64,000 nucleotides of DNA, taken from contig NC_081408.1 in NCBI RefSeq assembly GCF_030272615.1, positions 766,293,330-766,357,329 of the forward strand, written 5' to 3'. Positions 10,768 to 21,875 of this stretch are shown one piece after another. The stretch is from Cryptomeria japonica. Lineage: Eukaryota; Streptophyta; Pinopsida; Cupressales; Cupressaceae. The notes under the pieces were generated by a model, which was not told the DNA's origin, did not search any database, and saw nothing but the letters and a program-made list of their open reading frames with translations. The translations under genes were made by a program, and so were the position numbers. The stretch's first letter is position 1, and every line of letters begins with the position of its first letter.

Positions 10768-11640
10768 TGTCATAAAATTGCGACCCCTGCAATTTTAACC
10801 ACATTTGGGGTCCTCACCTTGGCGATGGCATCTCCTTCCCTAACCAAGACCTATTTCTGCATTTCCAACCCTTCTCTCTTCCTCCTTTATGTCTTGTGTC
10901 TGCTCTAGACCCTGTCTGGGCCCCAAAATAGGGCAAGACAAGGGTGTGGCACCCCTGTCCTCACCTCTTAGGGTGGTCCTATGTGTGGGCTGCCCGATCT
11001 CCTATGCATTTCTTGTCTTTGGGGGTTGTTATTCCTCTTTGTCGACCTTCGGTGGTTGAAAATTAATCCTTGAGGCATGTATAAAAGGGAATTCAATACC
11101 CTCATTCATGGACAAAGGGACAACGAAAAGATAGATAGAGAGCATAAGGAGAAGATACGAGATTTCAAGGTCATCATCAAGCATTCAAGTCTTCTTCATT
11201 CATCCATTGGAGCATCATTACAACATTCATTTGCAAGAATGTGTGTGTTAGGGTTTTGTCATGTTCAATGCCATTTCATACAACATTTGTGATTACATTC
11301 AAGAAGCAAAGCAATCATCATCAACAAGTTGCAGATCTACAAGGTATACATCTCCATTGTTTACATTCAAGCATTTGCAATTACTTTCTTTCTAGGTTGA
11401 TTCCTCGGCTGGGGTTTGACTGAGGCAAACCCCTATCCACAACCCCCTTTTTCTTCTCTTTTTGTGTGTAGGTTGCAGGTGCACAGCTATAATTGCAGGT
11501 TTGGGCTTCATTTGCAGAGACGGAAGAACCCTTTTCGTTTCGCGGATTTTGTGGCGGACCATGTACATTCCCGCCACGGTCCCAACAACTTTTCTCCAAA
11601 TTTGCAAGGTAGATCCGCATCAATCTAATTAGCTCAAATC
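10768..11640 (+). mobile_element. LTR-like remnant with TATA box
   Basis: Begins TGTCATAAAATTGCGACCCC and carries GTATAAAAGGGAATTC (TATA at about 11079-11088) followed by a CATTCAAG-rich leader. This is the layout of a gypsy-type LTR with promoter. I could not find a second LTR, a clear 3' end or target duplications, so the right boundary is approximate. The solo-LTR call is an inference. Confidence 0.35.
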
Positions 11641-12904
11641 CGAAGTTACAACGCGATCCCGAATCGGTAGCTCTTCATTTCACTCATTTTCTCTCTCTTT
11701 TCCACATAGTCAACAAGTCAACTTTCTCATTTACGAAAGAGGGTAAATCACACTTCAACCACTTGCAATCCACTCAGAATTCACATCCTTGTTTCCTTCT
11801 GATTTGGATCTAGCAGATTCAACCCCTCTTTTGAATGTAAAGTCCTTTCCAAGTGAAAATCATCCTAGTGGCTTCCTTTCTCTCTCCTAGGTGGGGAGTC
11901 ACTAGGATCCAATTTTCCACTTTACAAAACCTAATCATTATTGTGGTTGCGTTCGACTGTGAATACTTCATTTCAATTGCGCCAATATTGGGTGTTTGAA
12001 TGGAATGTTTACAATATGAAGTCATGAAGTATTTGTCTATCAAAACATCATTCATTGTTGTCATTGACCTTAGGAACTAGATTAGTCTTCGTAAACCCTT
12101 CCTCTTATGTCTTTTTTTCAATTCAAGTTGGTTTAGGAGAAAGCATCATAAGATTGCAATATCAGATGATCAAGTTCCAGTCACAGTGAAGGTATCCTAA
12201 TTGTAGTTCGAGTATAAACATAAGTCCCCTTGTGATTCCAGCAAAATCACATCAACACACTGAGTCTATCCATGTATAAAGAAAAGACCTAGCTATCGAA
12301 ACCTTGGAGTCGTCTAGTTTGATCATAGAGTTTAGCATTCGTGAGGTCTTTCATCAAGAGAAGATAGAATACCTAGTATTTTATTATGTGTTGCGTGGTG
12401 TCATTCAAAACACATCAACAAATTTAAAATTCATAATTCCTACACTATGTCTAGCTTGTCAAAGAAGCAATTTACTACTCCTAAACGAAGAACCTTTAAC
12501 CTTGCTAGAATCCTAGTTAAAAGCATCCCCATTGTTTCGAGGGGAAGGAGGAGGGAGACCAAATGTCTAAAGCAAAGACTAGTTCATTCTCTCTTGAATA
12601 ACTGTTTGGCAAGTGAGACAAAAAGTATGCACAATTTTGACAATGACCTAACTTGAACATTTGTTCTCTAGTTTAGGGTCTCTGTGGTGATTTTTTTAGA
12701 GAGAGAAAGGAAACAAAAAAATGTATAGTTACATATAAAACTATATTCAACCTAGGGTGCAAGGACAGAGTCTTGCATTTTTTGGTGTCTGAATGGGTCA
12801 AAGTGGCCTGTTATTGGGTCCATTTTGGCTTGACGGACATATTTTTTTTGGTTATGTGTGTGGACCCCAATATATCCCACATTTATCCATCAAAACAAAA
12901 AAAA
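11641..12904. other. Noncoding remnant, no gene recognised
   Basis: Contains an imperfect hairpin at about 11866-11916 (CCTAGTGGCTTCC pairing with GGGGAGTCACTAGG), which is common near gypsy LTR ends. The short ORFs have no recognisable motif. Near 12,840-12,900 the sequence passes into the degenerate 70-bp repeats. Confidence 0.35.
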
Positions 12905-14690
12905 CAGAAAGCTCTCAAATTTGAAGTAAACCAAAAATACTAATATTTATCCACAATACACTAAAATTTGTTCTAAAATACATGGCCCAATTTAAATAGT
13001 GGTACATTGTATTTTATAACCCAACTAATAGCGGGTCATAATTTCGCATAGCCAAATTTAATTAGCCAAACAAATATGGGTACATACTCCAGCATTTTAT
13101 GTGTTATGGGTTCATCAAGTGGTTGAGTGCTGGATGTGTTTTGTTTGGGCTTTAGAGAGTGGCTTGAATCATGCTAGCCTGATTTTTGGTGGTTGAAGGA
13201 TTTTGCTACAATAAGTCATTTGGTGGTGTCTAAAGTAAATGGCTCTGTAAGCCCTCTGATATATTTTTTGTATAATAAATTTCTGGTTTTTGGATGTGTG
13301 CCCCAATAAATCCCCCACATTTATCCAATAATTTTCTATAAAAGCCTAGAATGTTTTCTACAATTCATACCCAAATTTAAGTAGCAGGACATAATATATT
13401 AATACTCCATAACCCAATTAAACCAGCAAAACAAAAGCATTGCTAATTTTCTATTTAACCCTATGCTTCACTCTAAAATATTTAAACAAATGTCAAGACA
13501 GGAAAAAGCATTGCAAATTACTCACAATTCTATAACCTTTACACTGAAACCTGACAAACAAATTAAATAGCCAGAAAAAAAATACACTGCAATTTTTCCA
13601 TAATGCCCGAATTACACTATATCCATAGCATAATTTGTATGGTCAACAACCCAAATTATACAATGGTACAAAAACTCTGCTGACATTTCACAAAGCCCTA
13701 AACTTTGAAAGAAACTCATTACCCAAATTATAGCAGCACAAAAACATCATTAATTTTTCAAATGCCCTAATATTCACTCTAAATTTCACAGCCAAAATTA
13801 AATATCAAGAAAAAAAATTACAAATTTTCCATGATGCCCTAGATTTGTGCTATAGTCCATAACCCAATTAGCCAGGGGGAGGGGGGCGGGGGAAATAATG
13901 CTTTATCATTCCTCTAAGCCCTTAACTTTGCACCAAAAACATTAATAATATAGGTGGGGAAGAACATTTCTCATTTTCCATAATGCCTTAAGATTTGGTC
14001 TAAAATATGTAACACAACTTAAACAGTGGAACTGAAACTTTGCTTGGGACAAAAATATTTGAAGCATTCTTCAAAACCCTGACTCTGCAACAAAAACCGA
14101 GACCAAAATTAAATAGCACGTGATAAAAACATTGCTAATTTAGCGCAATGCGCTGATTGGACTACATTCCACAGCCCAAATTAGAAAGCAGGAGCTAATA
14201 TTCCATAAGACAATTTAAGTAGAAATGTATAATATTCCATGAACCAATTTAAACGGTGAGTCAAAAACACCACTAACTTTCTGTAGCGCCATATAATTCA
14301 CTATAAAATCCACACCCCCATTTAAATGGCAACGCAAATTGTTACTTATTTCCATAAAGCCCTAAAATTTGCATTATAATCCACAACATAGTTAAACAAC
14401 AGACCAAAAAAGTCGCTGAAACTAGACAAAGCCCTAAAATTTGCGCTCAAACCCGGTGGCCCAAATGAAATAGCAAGACCAAAACATTGCTAATTTTCCA
14501 TAATACCCTAATTGCAACAAACCATATGCCGGTTTAAATTGCAGAACAAAAACATTGCTACTTTCCCATAATGCCCTAAAATTTCTCTAAAATCCAAAAC
14601 CTAATTCAAACAGCAGGATAACATTGTTACTGCTCTTCAAAGAGCCCTAAATTTTTCACAGGAACTCACGAACCATATTAAATAAGAGAA
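12905..14690. repeat. Degenerate ~70-bp tandem repeat array, block B
   Basis: Same unit as block A (ATTGCTAATTTTCCATAATG, then CCCTAAAATTTG, then TAACCCAATTTAAA, then AGCAGAACAAAAAC). Units are clear near 13,590, 13,970, 14,350, 14,490 and 14,565. It ends within about 20 bp of the exon 1 splice donor region, so the array fills the start of intron 1 in transcript order. Confidence 0.8.
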
Positions 14691-14711
14691 CAAATACGTC
14701 ACCAAACTCAC

Positions 14712-14852
14712 CGCTAAAACATCGTCTGTGTAGCTGCCCATGAAATCAGCGAGCTTCTGTTTAATGACCTCGCGCAAGCGGGCTGCCCCATCGCTGGTAA
14801 GCTCTATTGCAAACGTCCTCCCTTTCAGCGGATCGCCTGAAGAGCCTTCCAT
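14712..14852 (-). CDS. ZC3H14/Nab2-like protein, exon 1
   Basis: A 47-codon first exon on the minus strand. Start ATG (14852-14850) is in GAAATCATGG context. It reads MEGSSGDPLK, GRTFAIELTS, DGAARLREVI, KQKLADFMGS, then YTDDVLA, and ends at donor GCG|GTGAGT. LR-x-x-I-x-x-KL-x-(D/E)-x-x-x-x-Y-x-(D/E)-(D/E)-x-L is the first helix pair of the ZC3H14/Nab2 N-terminal PWI-like domain. Exon 2 at 1244-1344 continues it exactly where expected. The upstream in-frame ATG at 14999 is in sequence that looks like 5' UTR and is not used in my model. The exon is clearly richer in GC than the intron. Role by family: nuclear poly(A)-tail binding and mRNA export or length control. Confidence 0.85.
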
Positions 14853-15015
14853 GATTTCCCCTAAAACAAAATCTGAAAAAATGCAGCCGCAACAAAATCT
14901 GAAAACCCTCGCTCGATAAAATGAATTTAATCCGCCAAATTTGTACTTAAAAACTACAAAGGGAGAAATCTGGGCAGCAAAAATGGTCGTGAAGAACAAT
15001 AATTATAAAGTATAG
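14853..15015 (-). promoter_or_regulatory. 5' UTR and possible core promoter of the host gene
   Basis: On the minus strand a TATA-like TTTATAATT lies at 15009-15001, about 150 bp before the start codon, and a TGCATGCA (RY-like) element lies just upstream at about 15022-15029. A start site about 30 bp downstream of the TATA would give a 5' UTR of roughly 120 bp. This is motif reading only. Confidence 0.3.
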
Positions 15016-15400
15016 ATGGAATGCATGCAGGCATATTGGGGCTTTTGGTGATAGGTTGGTTCAGTTTGTATTTTAGCCGACCTTAAAACTCTGTTAATTG
15101 TGTGTTAATTTTTTGTTATGGGTTTTTATTTGTCCACCCAATGATTAAATGACTCGTATGTGCATGTCGATTTAAGTATGGCAGTATGAAAAAAATTAGT
15201 AGGGGTTTGTTGAGGGTTTAGAATCTAGGGGAATCTCGTGGGGTACTGCGTTTTTACAGCCAAGGGAGTAATATGATTGGTTGTTCCAACAACTTTCGTC
15301 CTCTCAGACCATAATACATCTTTTTAGAAATTAAACGTGCTAATATATTATATATGTGTAGAAGTAAAGCACAAACAAATAAAAATAATAAAAACTATAT

Positions 15401-15863
15401 AGGGTAAAGGATCCATGAGTTGAGCATGTACCAATTGTTGTGAGGGTTGTTGATACATTTTGTTACAAAAATTGAACAAATAAAATCTATTGTTTGAAAC
15501 AAAAAATATCAATTTTTGTTAGGAAATGTACCAACAGTTGTTAGGAAATGTACCAATAATTGTTAAGAAATGTACTAATATTGTAAAAAGTAACCAATCA
15601 GGTGATGCCATGTCAGTTGCACAACTATTGGGGTCTCTTTTGCACGCCTATTGGTCTCACTTTTTTGGGGGGTTGTTTTGGACACCTTGGCAAAACGCAT
15701 GCTAATGTGGCATCATATTTGATGATGTGGCCCTGAAACCTTAGTTATAAGCAGGGGACTTGACAAGTAAGCTGCTGTAAAAAAATCGGAGTGATTTGAA
15801 ATCTCCAAGTAGGATTTTGAGAAGCGCGAAGTTAGGGTGCACAACTACTGGGTCCTTTCCCCT
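15401..15863. mobile_element. MITE-like element with 26-bp terminal inverted repeats
   Basis: The left end AGGGTAAAGGATCCATGAGT is followed by TGAGCA. The right end, reverse-complemented, is AGGGGAAAGGACCCAGTAGT followed by TGTGCA: 21 of 26 positions match. ATAT flanks both ends (15397-15400 and 15864-15867), a possible target duplication. The 463-bp body is noncoding and holds three direct copies of GTTAGGAAATGTACCAA-like sequence. It lies about 550 bp upstream of the host start codon. I cannot assign the superfamily. Confidence 0.6.
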
Positions 15864-16341
15864 ATATGCAGAATTTCACACTCATATTAAGGAAAAATTA
15901 AATATAACACTTGATCGGGGAGAGAGTGTATATGGCCCAAGGCAAATACCCATTTTTTAAATTAATTGATTTTAAAGTAGAATATAATAAAATGAGTAAT
16001 AGTGTGTGCAGGTAAGTGACCGGAATAATATCGTGAAAGTATCAAATATCACATTTAACAATCATTTTGATAGAATATGAGATTAATGTATCGAATGAAA
16101 TAATAAATGATTATACCTTCACATAATTTGGTATTGTTCTATTGGTCTTTGTGTGTGTTTATTTTAATAATTGGATATGTGGATTGCCCTTCAATTTAGC
16201 CTAACCTCGATAACATGTGGATAGTATGGACCTCACGTAAATTTTCTCAAAAATTAAGGAGGATTGATGTGTTTGAAGATGATTGATTTATATAGTAATC
16301 ATGTACTGATTAATTTGAAGATAGAATCTCTTATGGCTTAG
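15864..16341. other. Noncoding, AT-rich
   Basis: No gene seen. The right end probably already belongs to the decayed gypsy element, since reverse transcriptase homology begins at 16342. Confidence 0.4.
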
Positions 16342-17030
16342 GAACTAAAGAAACTCGTTCACTCAAAAATTATATATCTGATCAAGCATTGTATCTAGGT
16401 GTCCAACTTGGTTCATGTTCAGAAGAAGAATGGGGATATTAGGCTATGTGTGGACTTGAGGGACCTGAACAGAGCATCATTAAAGGACAATTATCCCCTT
16501 CCTTCTATGGAGAAATTTCTTCAAATAGTTGTGGGCTCCAAGATGTTTTCCTTGTTGGATGGTTTCTTCCAATACAACCAAATATGGGTAAAAAAGGAAG
16601 ATCAGCACAAGACTGTGTTCACAACAAAATGGGAAACATTTGCATATGCCAAAATGTCTTTCAATCTTTTAGATGCAAGAGCTACTTTTTGATGAGCAAT
16701 GGATATCACTTTCAAGGATCTAATTAATTTGATCATCCTCATATACTTGGATGACCTTACAATTTTCTCAAAATCAAAAGAAGATCATTTTCATCAATTG
16801 GAAAAAAAATTCTAGAGATTCCAAGAGTTCGAGGTATCCTTGAACCCCAATCAGTGTATCTTTGGAGTCCCATAGGGTAAGCTTCTTGGATATGTAGTCT
16901 CTAAAAAAGTTATCTCTATAGATCCCAAAAGAGTGAAAGTTGTCAAGGAAATGTCTTTATCGATGAACAAAAAGGGAGTTCAATCTTTCTTAGGACAAAT
17001 CAACTTTGCCAATAGATTTATCTCAAATTT
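16342..17030 (+). pseudogene. Ty3/gypsy reverse transcriptase, decayed
   Basis: One frame gives ELKKLVHSKIIYL, a stop where Trp is expected, VSNLVHVQKKNGDIRLCVDL, then DNYPLPSMEKFL and MFSLLDGFFQYNQI. Two adjacent stops follow, then YLDDLTIFSKSKEDHFHQL (catalytic YLDD at 16744-16755) and GKLLGYVVSKKVISIDPKRV. This is a Tat/Athila-like gypsy RT. Stops at about 16690-16695 and elsewhere make it non-functional. It is the 5' part of the largest host element of the nest. Gag and protease are not visible upstream. Confidence 0.85.
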
Positions 17031-17580
17031 TGTTGGGCTTGTCAAGCCTATTACTATTATGATAAGGAAGGATCAAGCTTTTAAATGGACTCCTAAAGGA
17101 AGAGAGATGTTTGAGATGATTAAGAACGCAATTTCTTCAACTTCAGTGTTGATTAATCTTAATTTCTTTATGGGATTCATCATGTATGTTTACAACAATG
17201 AACATAGTATTGTTGGAGTGCTAACTCAAAATGATGAGGGATGAAAAGGAGAGCGTCCTATTGTTTTCCATTCGAGGACCTTGAGAGGGTATGAGACCAA
17301 ATATAATTATGTATAGAAACAAGCATTTTCTATTGTGAAAGGTATTAAGAAGTTAAGGCATTTGATAGCCAAAAATAAAATGATGATCTATATAGATCAC
17401 TCAAGTGTTAGAGAGTATATTATGGAAGGCCAGATCACGGATAAAAGAGAAAATTTGATCAATAAAATCCTCAAATATGATGTAGAGGTCAGGCCCACAA
17501 AAGTGATCTAAGGTAAGGGGCTCTATGAATATTTAGCTAAAGAAACTGAAGCTACAACGCAAAAGAAGTTCTGAAAATAG
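17031..17580 (+). pseudogene. Ty3/gypsy RNase H, decayed
   Basis: Continues in the RT frame: KDQAFKWTPKGREMFEMIKN, then FIMYVYNNEHSIVGVLTQ, GERPIVFHSRTLRGYETKYN, and YIDHSSVREYIMEGQITDKR. F-W-T and the SRTL segment are typical of the gypsy RNase H region. At least three in-frame stops are present. Confidence 0.8.
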
Positions 17581-17582
17581 TT

Positions 17583-18522
17583 GTGGTTAATCGATTTGAA
17601 GCCATGGAGTCTTGGGTTGCTAATAGGACTCATTTCATGGGGATAGGGAGATACCCGGTTGATTTTCTACTACATATGAAAAGATTTTCTAGATTACAAG
17701 GAGTTGGCTATGTATTAGTTGAGGGAGTCCTATTGAAGACAAATTCAGATGGAATACTACTCAAATGTGTGGACAAGCATTGGTCGATAAAATTTTATAT
17801 GAATTCCATAGTAGCCCTAGAGTTGTCATTTTTTGCAAAAAACCGCAATGAAAATTATGTGTGGGATATCCCTAGAGGAATTTGTTCACAGATTGCCAAA
17901 ATCTAGTTAAGAGATGTCTGCGATGCCATTTTTCTATTGGAAAGCGTAAAAATTCAGCCATGCCTTCAAACCCAATTGTGATTGAGAATCCCTTTTCTCA
18001 ATGGGGTTTGGACATCATTGAAATGATTAATCTAGTATCTAGTGCTAGACATATATGGACTCACTGCAATAGATGATTTCACCAGATGGTCGAAAGCAAT
18101 CCCTTTGAAAAGCACTATAGAAAATGAGATCCTTAATTTCCTTGAAGAATTAGTGACAAGGTTTGACCCACCGAAAGACATCGTATAAAATAATGTAAGA
18201 GATTTCTTTGGCTTAAAAATGTCAGATATTGTGTTGAAGAATGGGATTTTTCTCAAAAATTGTCTAAATATTATATGCAAGGAAACAAATTAGTAGAATC
18301 CACAAATAAGAACCTAACCTTGAGTTGATCAAGTAGATCGACATTGACCATCAAAAGGAGTGGCATAAGCATCTAATAACAACATTTTGGGTTGATAGGA
18401 TCACTCCAAAGGAAATTTTAAAAACAATATCATATGATCTAGTTTATGGTAAAGAGGTTGTGTTACTCATTTTCACATAAATCCTTACACTACAATCACT
18501 TAAGTCTTTAGAAGTTGAGGAG
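17583..18522 (+). pseudogene. Ty3/gypsy integrase, first part (zinc finger and core)
   Basis: A +2 frame change separates it from RNase H. It reads GYVLVEGVLLK, then a partial zinc finger ending CLRC, then FSQWGLDIIEMI with the first core Asp. DDFTRWSKAIPLKSTIENEI follows in another frame. The second catalytic motif, expected as SDN, reads stop-N-N before VRDFFG, so the second acidic residue is lost. The reading stops at LQSLKSLEVEE, where the copia element is inserted. The same protein resumes at 28630. Confidence 0.8.
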
Positions 18523-20025
18523 TGTTGGCATGATTGGCATAACTGATTCAAATGGAGAATGTTCACTGAACCGGTAAAGGATTGTTTGTGTTGACAAAGT
18601 TGAATTGTGATGAAGAGATTGAGATTGCATGACTTTGATCAATTATTTGCGTTGTCATTGATGGCAATTGATGTTTACTATGTTGTATTTTGTCATCTAA
18701 TTGTTTTTGGTCTACTAGAAATTTCTTATCAGTAATGAAACAGTGAACTGAGAATTAGGACCTTAACCAGTAATCGAGGAAATGTTTTGATTGGATATGG
18801 CAGTTGATGATGATTGAAGTGTTGCGGTTTGGAATGTGAGTTTGTATCATTGTAATATGTATCTGACTAGAACCGCATCATGTTTTGGTTATCGGAAGTC
18901 ATGTCTATGATTTCTATTGAGTTTTTGCTAGGGTTTAAGGACCAGTAAAGAATTTTCTTAACCGGTAATGATTTTTGGTTTGGCGGTGATCTACATCAAG
19001 TTTAAATGTTGGAGATGATGTGGCACAACCCGCGTGGATGATTGAATTATTGTTTTAGTGTGTTTCAAGATGGAATCTCTTGGGAAACAACGAAGCGCTT
19101 GGAAGAATGTTTTGTGGGTTTAACAACCTATCAGATCGAGTTGTTGTGACGACTTATGGTCACTCAATGATTGATATTGTCTTTTGGAATGTTGTAATGA
19201 TTTGTATGATGGTATGTGATGATCTGTATTGTAAATTCTTGATGTATATAGGGTTTAGTTGCTGACCTAGTTGTAAAAGTTATTTATGTCGATATTGTTG
19301 ATGTTTGTTGTGTTTGTGGTTTTGAGAAGTGTGTGAAGTTGAACCATAGTGTGAGAGATCTGCCAAAGTGTTGCAGATTTGGAGCATAATTGGATCTGAT
19401 CAAGCAAGCAGTTAAGTGCAAAACCCAAATCATTCACTGTTGTTCCCTAACAGTTGCAGCAATCAAAATCCCTTAACCAGGTAGGTCCTAATAGGCCTTC
19501 TATTGTAAATCCCCTAACATGGTAGCTCTACATCAGAGTCTTAAATCCTCTTGCGAGGTTGATCCTAATAGGTCAAAGCTCCTAACAGGGTTCATTATTT
19601 TAATCCCTTAACTAGGTGACTCCTAACAGGGTCTGCTCCTAACAGGGCATATTTGTAAGCTCCTAACAGAGCGCATTTCGAAAGAGTGCACAATTTTTGT
19701 GGGTACCAATTCCCACCATGGTTTTTCCCTGTTTGGGTTTCCACGTGAAAAACATGGTGTTCATATGGTTCAAATGTCTTTGATATGTTGATTTCATTTA
19801 CTTTTAGTATATACATGATTAATGAAAACTTAATGAGCAACATTGACAAATCAGATTAACAGATGATAATCAGCAGATATCGGTACTGGTAAATGATTCT
19901 ATTGTTGGTTTATGTTTGATTTGGTGAAAGTTTGATAAGTTTAAGTTTCAGATTTTAAAGTGGTGTTAATACTGATTCACCCCCCCCCCCCCTCTCAATA
20001 TTAACCGGATCCTCTTAGATTAACA
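18523..20025 (+). repeat. 5' LTR of the copia element (1,503 bp)
   Basis: TG...CA-bounded. Contains repeated phrases of the type CTCCTAACAGGG and CCTTAACCAGGTAGGTCC (19,460-19,680) and a C12 run at 19980-19991. These are matched in the 3' LTR, with visible divergence. Confidence 0.9.
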
Positions 20026-20027
20026 AT

Positions 20028-20039
20028 TGGTATCAGAGC
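20028..20039 (+). other. Primer binding site, initiator tRNA-Met type
   Basis: TGGTATCAGAGC two bases after the 5' LTR end. Standard for plant Ty1/copia elements, where it primes minus-strand DNA synthesis. Confidence 0.9.
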
Positions 20040-20095
20040 ATTGGTCCTCTATGTGCAGAAAGCTTAACAACTTGAGGGAAAGATCTTGAAGGAAG

Positions 20096-20350
20096 ATGAT
20101 GAAAAAGGAGGGTCCTAAGTTCACCAAGGACAACTACCAGATATGGAAAGACCGGATGAAGATTTACATTAAAGGATTGGGTTCACAGTACTGGAATCAT
20201 GTGGTAAACAATTATGTTGCTCCTACTACCAGCCCCTTAACACCATATGATCTTTCGGAACAACAAGAAAGTATTCAGGCCTTGGAAGCAATTGTAAGTA
20301 CTTTATTTGATTCTAAGTATATAGATGTTCATGGATTAGAAACTACATTT
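20096..20350 (+). pseudogene. Copia gag, N-terminal part
   Basis: MMKKEGPKFTKDNYQIWKDR, then MKIYIKGLGSQYWNHV, a copia gag (UBN2-like) start with the F-x-x-x-NY-x-x-WK-x-RM pattern. It ends at ETTF, where a non-autonomous LTR element is inserted with TSD CATTT. The frame resumes exactly at 23312 (EVWEKLDLIYEG). Confidence 0.85.
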
Positions 20351-21027
20351 TGTTGATTTTCTCAGGTTTTATTGGATGTATTTTAATGTATATATCTATA
20401 TCAATCTGATACTTGCATTCTTGGAATTCTATGTGTTCTCAAATTGAATAACAATATACTATATATATTCCTTTGGAGAGGCATGTCCTTGAACGGACAT
20501 GTCTCTCCTTTAATTTAATCAATATTATAATGTTTCATCAATCAATTATTATTTTAGAATAATATAATAGATTAATATTGAAAATTAAATTTTATATGAT
20601 TAATAATAATATAATAATATAAAATAATAATATATTATTATTAATCAACATATATTATATGTATTCTAAATGATCATTCGACCGAAGCTACAAACATTAA
20701 CACTCCCTCTTAGCTAGGGAGGATGATCAGACAGAATGTGTAGTGATCTCCCATGTCAACACTTATGGCCCTCACCATAGCTACACAAAACATAATTAAC
20801 ACTCCCTCTTAGCCAGGGAAGATAAAATCAATGCAAATGCATTAAGTCTAGATTAATTAGAGAAAATATTATCTCACTATGATATCAGGAAGTATGGTAT
20901 AAACAAGAATATCAAGGCACGTGATATTCACCATAACTCAAAAATATCATCTCATGATATTGGGAGTATTTGCATCAACCATATGATGCTCATCACAGGG
21001 GACCATAGTCTCAAGGTGTGAATTTGC

Positions 21028-21875
21028 CTCCGTCGACGATTCTATTCACAAGCTCTTGCGTGGATTGCCTCTGTCAGCGATTCTATCCATAAGCTCTTCT
21101 GTGGATTGCCTTAGTCGGTGATTCTATCCATGAGCTCTCACGTGGATTGCCTCAGTCGGTGATTCTATCGACAAGCTCTTACGTGGATTGCCTCAGTCGA
21201 TGATTCTATCCATGAGCTCTCACATGGATTGCCTCAGTTAGCGATTCTATCCCACAAGCTCTTATGTGGATTGCCTCAGTCGACGATTCTATCCATGAGA
21301 TCTCACGTGGATTGCCTTAGTCGGTGATTCTATCGACAAGCTCTTACGTGGATTGCCTCAGTCGATGATTCTATCCATGAGCTCTCACATGGATTGCCTC
21401 AGTCAGCGATTCTATCCCACAAGCTCTTATGTGGATTGCCTCAATCGGCGATTCTATCCATGAGATCTCACGTGGATTGCCTTAGTCGACGATTCTATCC
21501 ACAAGCTCTTATGTGGATTGCCTCGATCGGAGATTCTATCCATGAGCTCTCACGTGGATTGCCTCAGTCGGCGATTCTATCTGCAAGCTCTTATGTGGAT
21601 TGCCTCGGTCGGTGATTCTATCCATGAGCTCTCACGTGGATTGCCTCAGTCAGTGATTCTATCCACAAGCTCTTACGTGGATTGCCTCAATCGGCGATTC
21701 TATCCATGAGCTCTCACGTGGATTGCCTCAGTCAACGATTCTATCCACAAACTCTTATGTGGATTGCCTCGGTCGGCGATTCTATCCACAAGCTCTTACG
21801 TGGATTGCCTCAATCAGCGATTCTATCCACGAGCTCTCATGTGGATTGCCTTTGTCGGTGATTATATCCACAAGC
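21028..21875 (+). repeat. 41-bp tandem array, about 21 units, alternating in pairs
   Basis: The unit is GTGGATTGCCTCAGTCGGCG followed by ATTCTATCCACAAGCTCTTAC, 41 bp (ATTCTAT at 21121 and 21162). Odd and even units differ (CAAGCTCTTACGTGG against GAGCTCTCACGTGG), giving an 82-bp higher-order repeat. Ten units keep ACGTGG at the junction; most others have ATGTGG or ACATGG, single CpG-to-TpG/CpA changes. The short ORFs across it are repeat artefacts. Confidence 0.92.

Larger units (their letters stand above)
1345..14711 (-). other. Giant intron 1 (13,367 bp) of the ZC3H14/Nab2-like gene
   Basis: Runs from donor GCG|GTGAGT (minus strand, 14711 downward) to acceptor TTCAATTGCAG (1345). Both ends are phase 0, so the reading frame continues across it. 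It contains a 219-bp tandem duplication, two blocks of degenerate ~70-bp repeats, at least one complete LTR element, an RNase H fragment and LTR-like remnants. Very long, TE-filled introns are typical of gymnosperm genes. Stretches within it that I do not list separately, such as 1828-2329, show nothing recognisable. Confidence 0.75.

Noticed and set aside
14853-14999. Upstream in-frame extension of host exon 1 to ATG 14999
   Set aside because: The extra 49 residues are Phe/Cys-rich and unlike the family N-terminus; the ATG at 14852 has better context and expected length.
21028-21875. Regular 41-bp repeats that could be taken for a CRISPR array
   Set aside because: The units are contiguous with no unique spacers, alternate in an 82-bp pattern and sit inside an LTR element of a plant genome.
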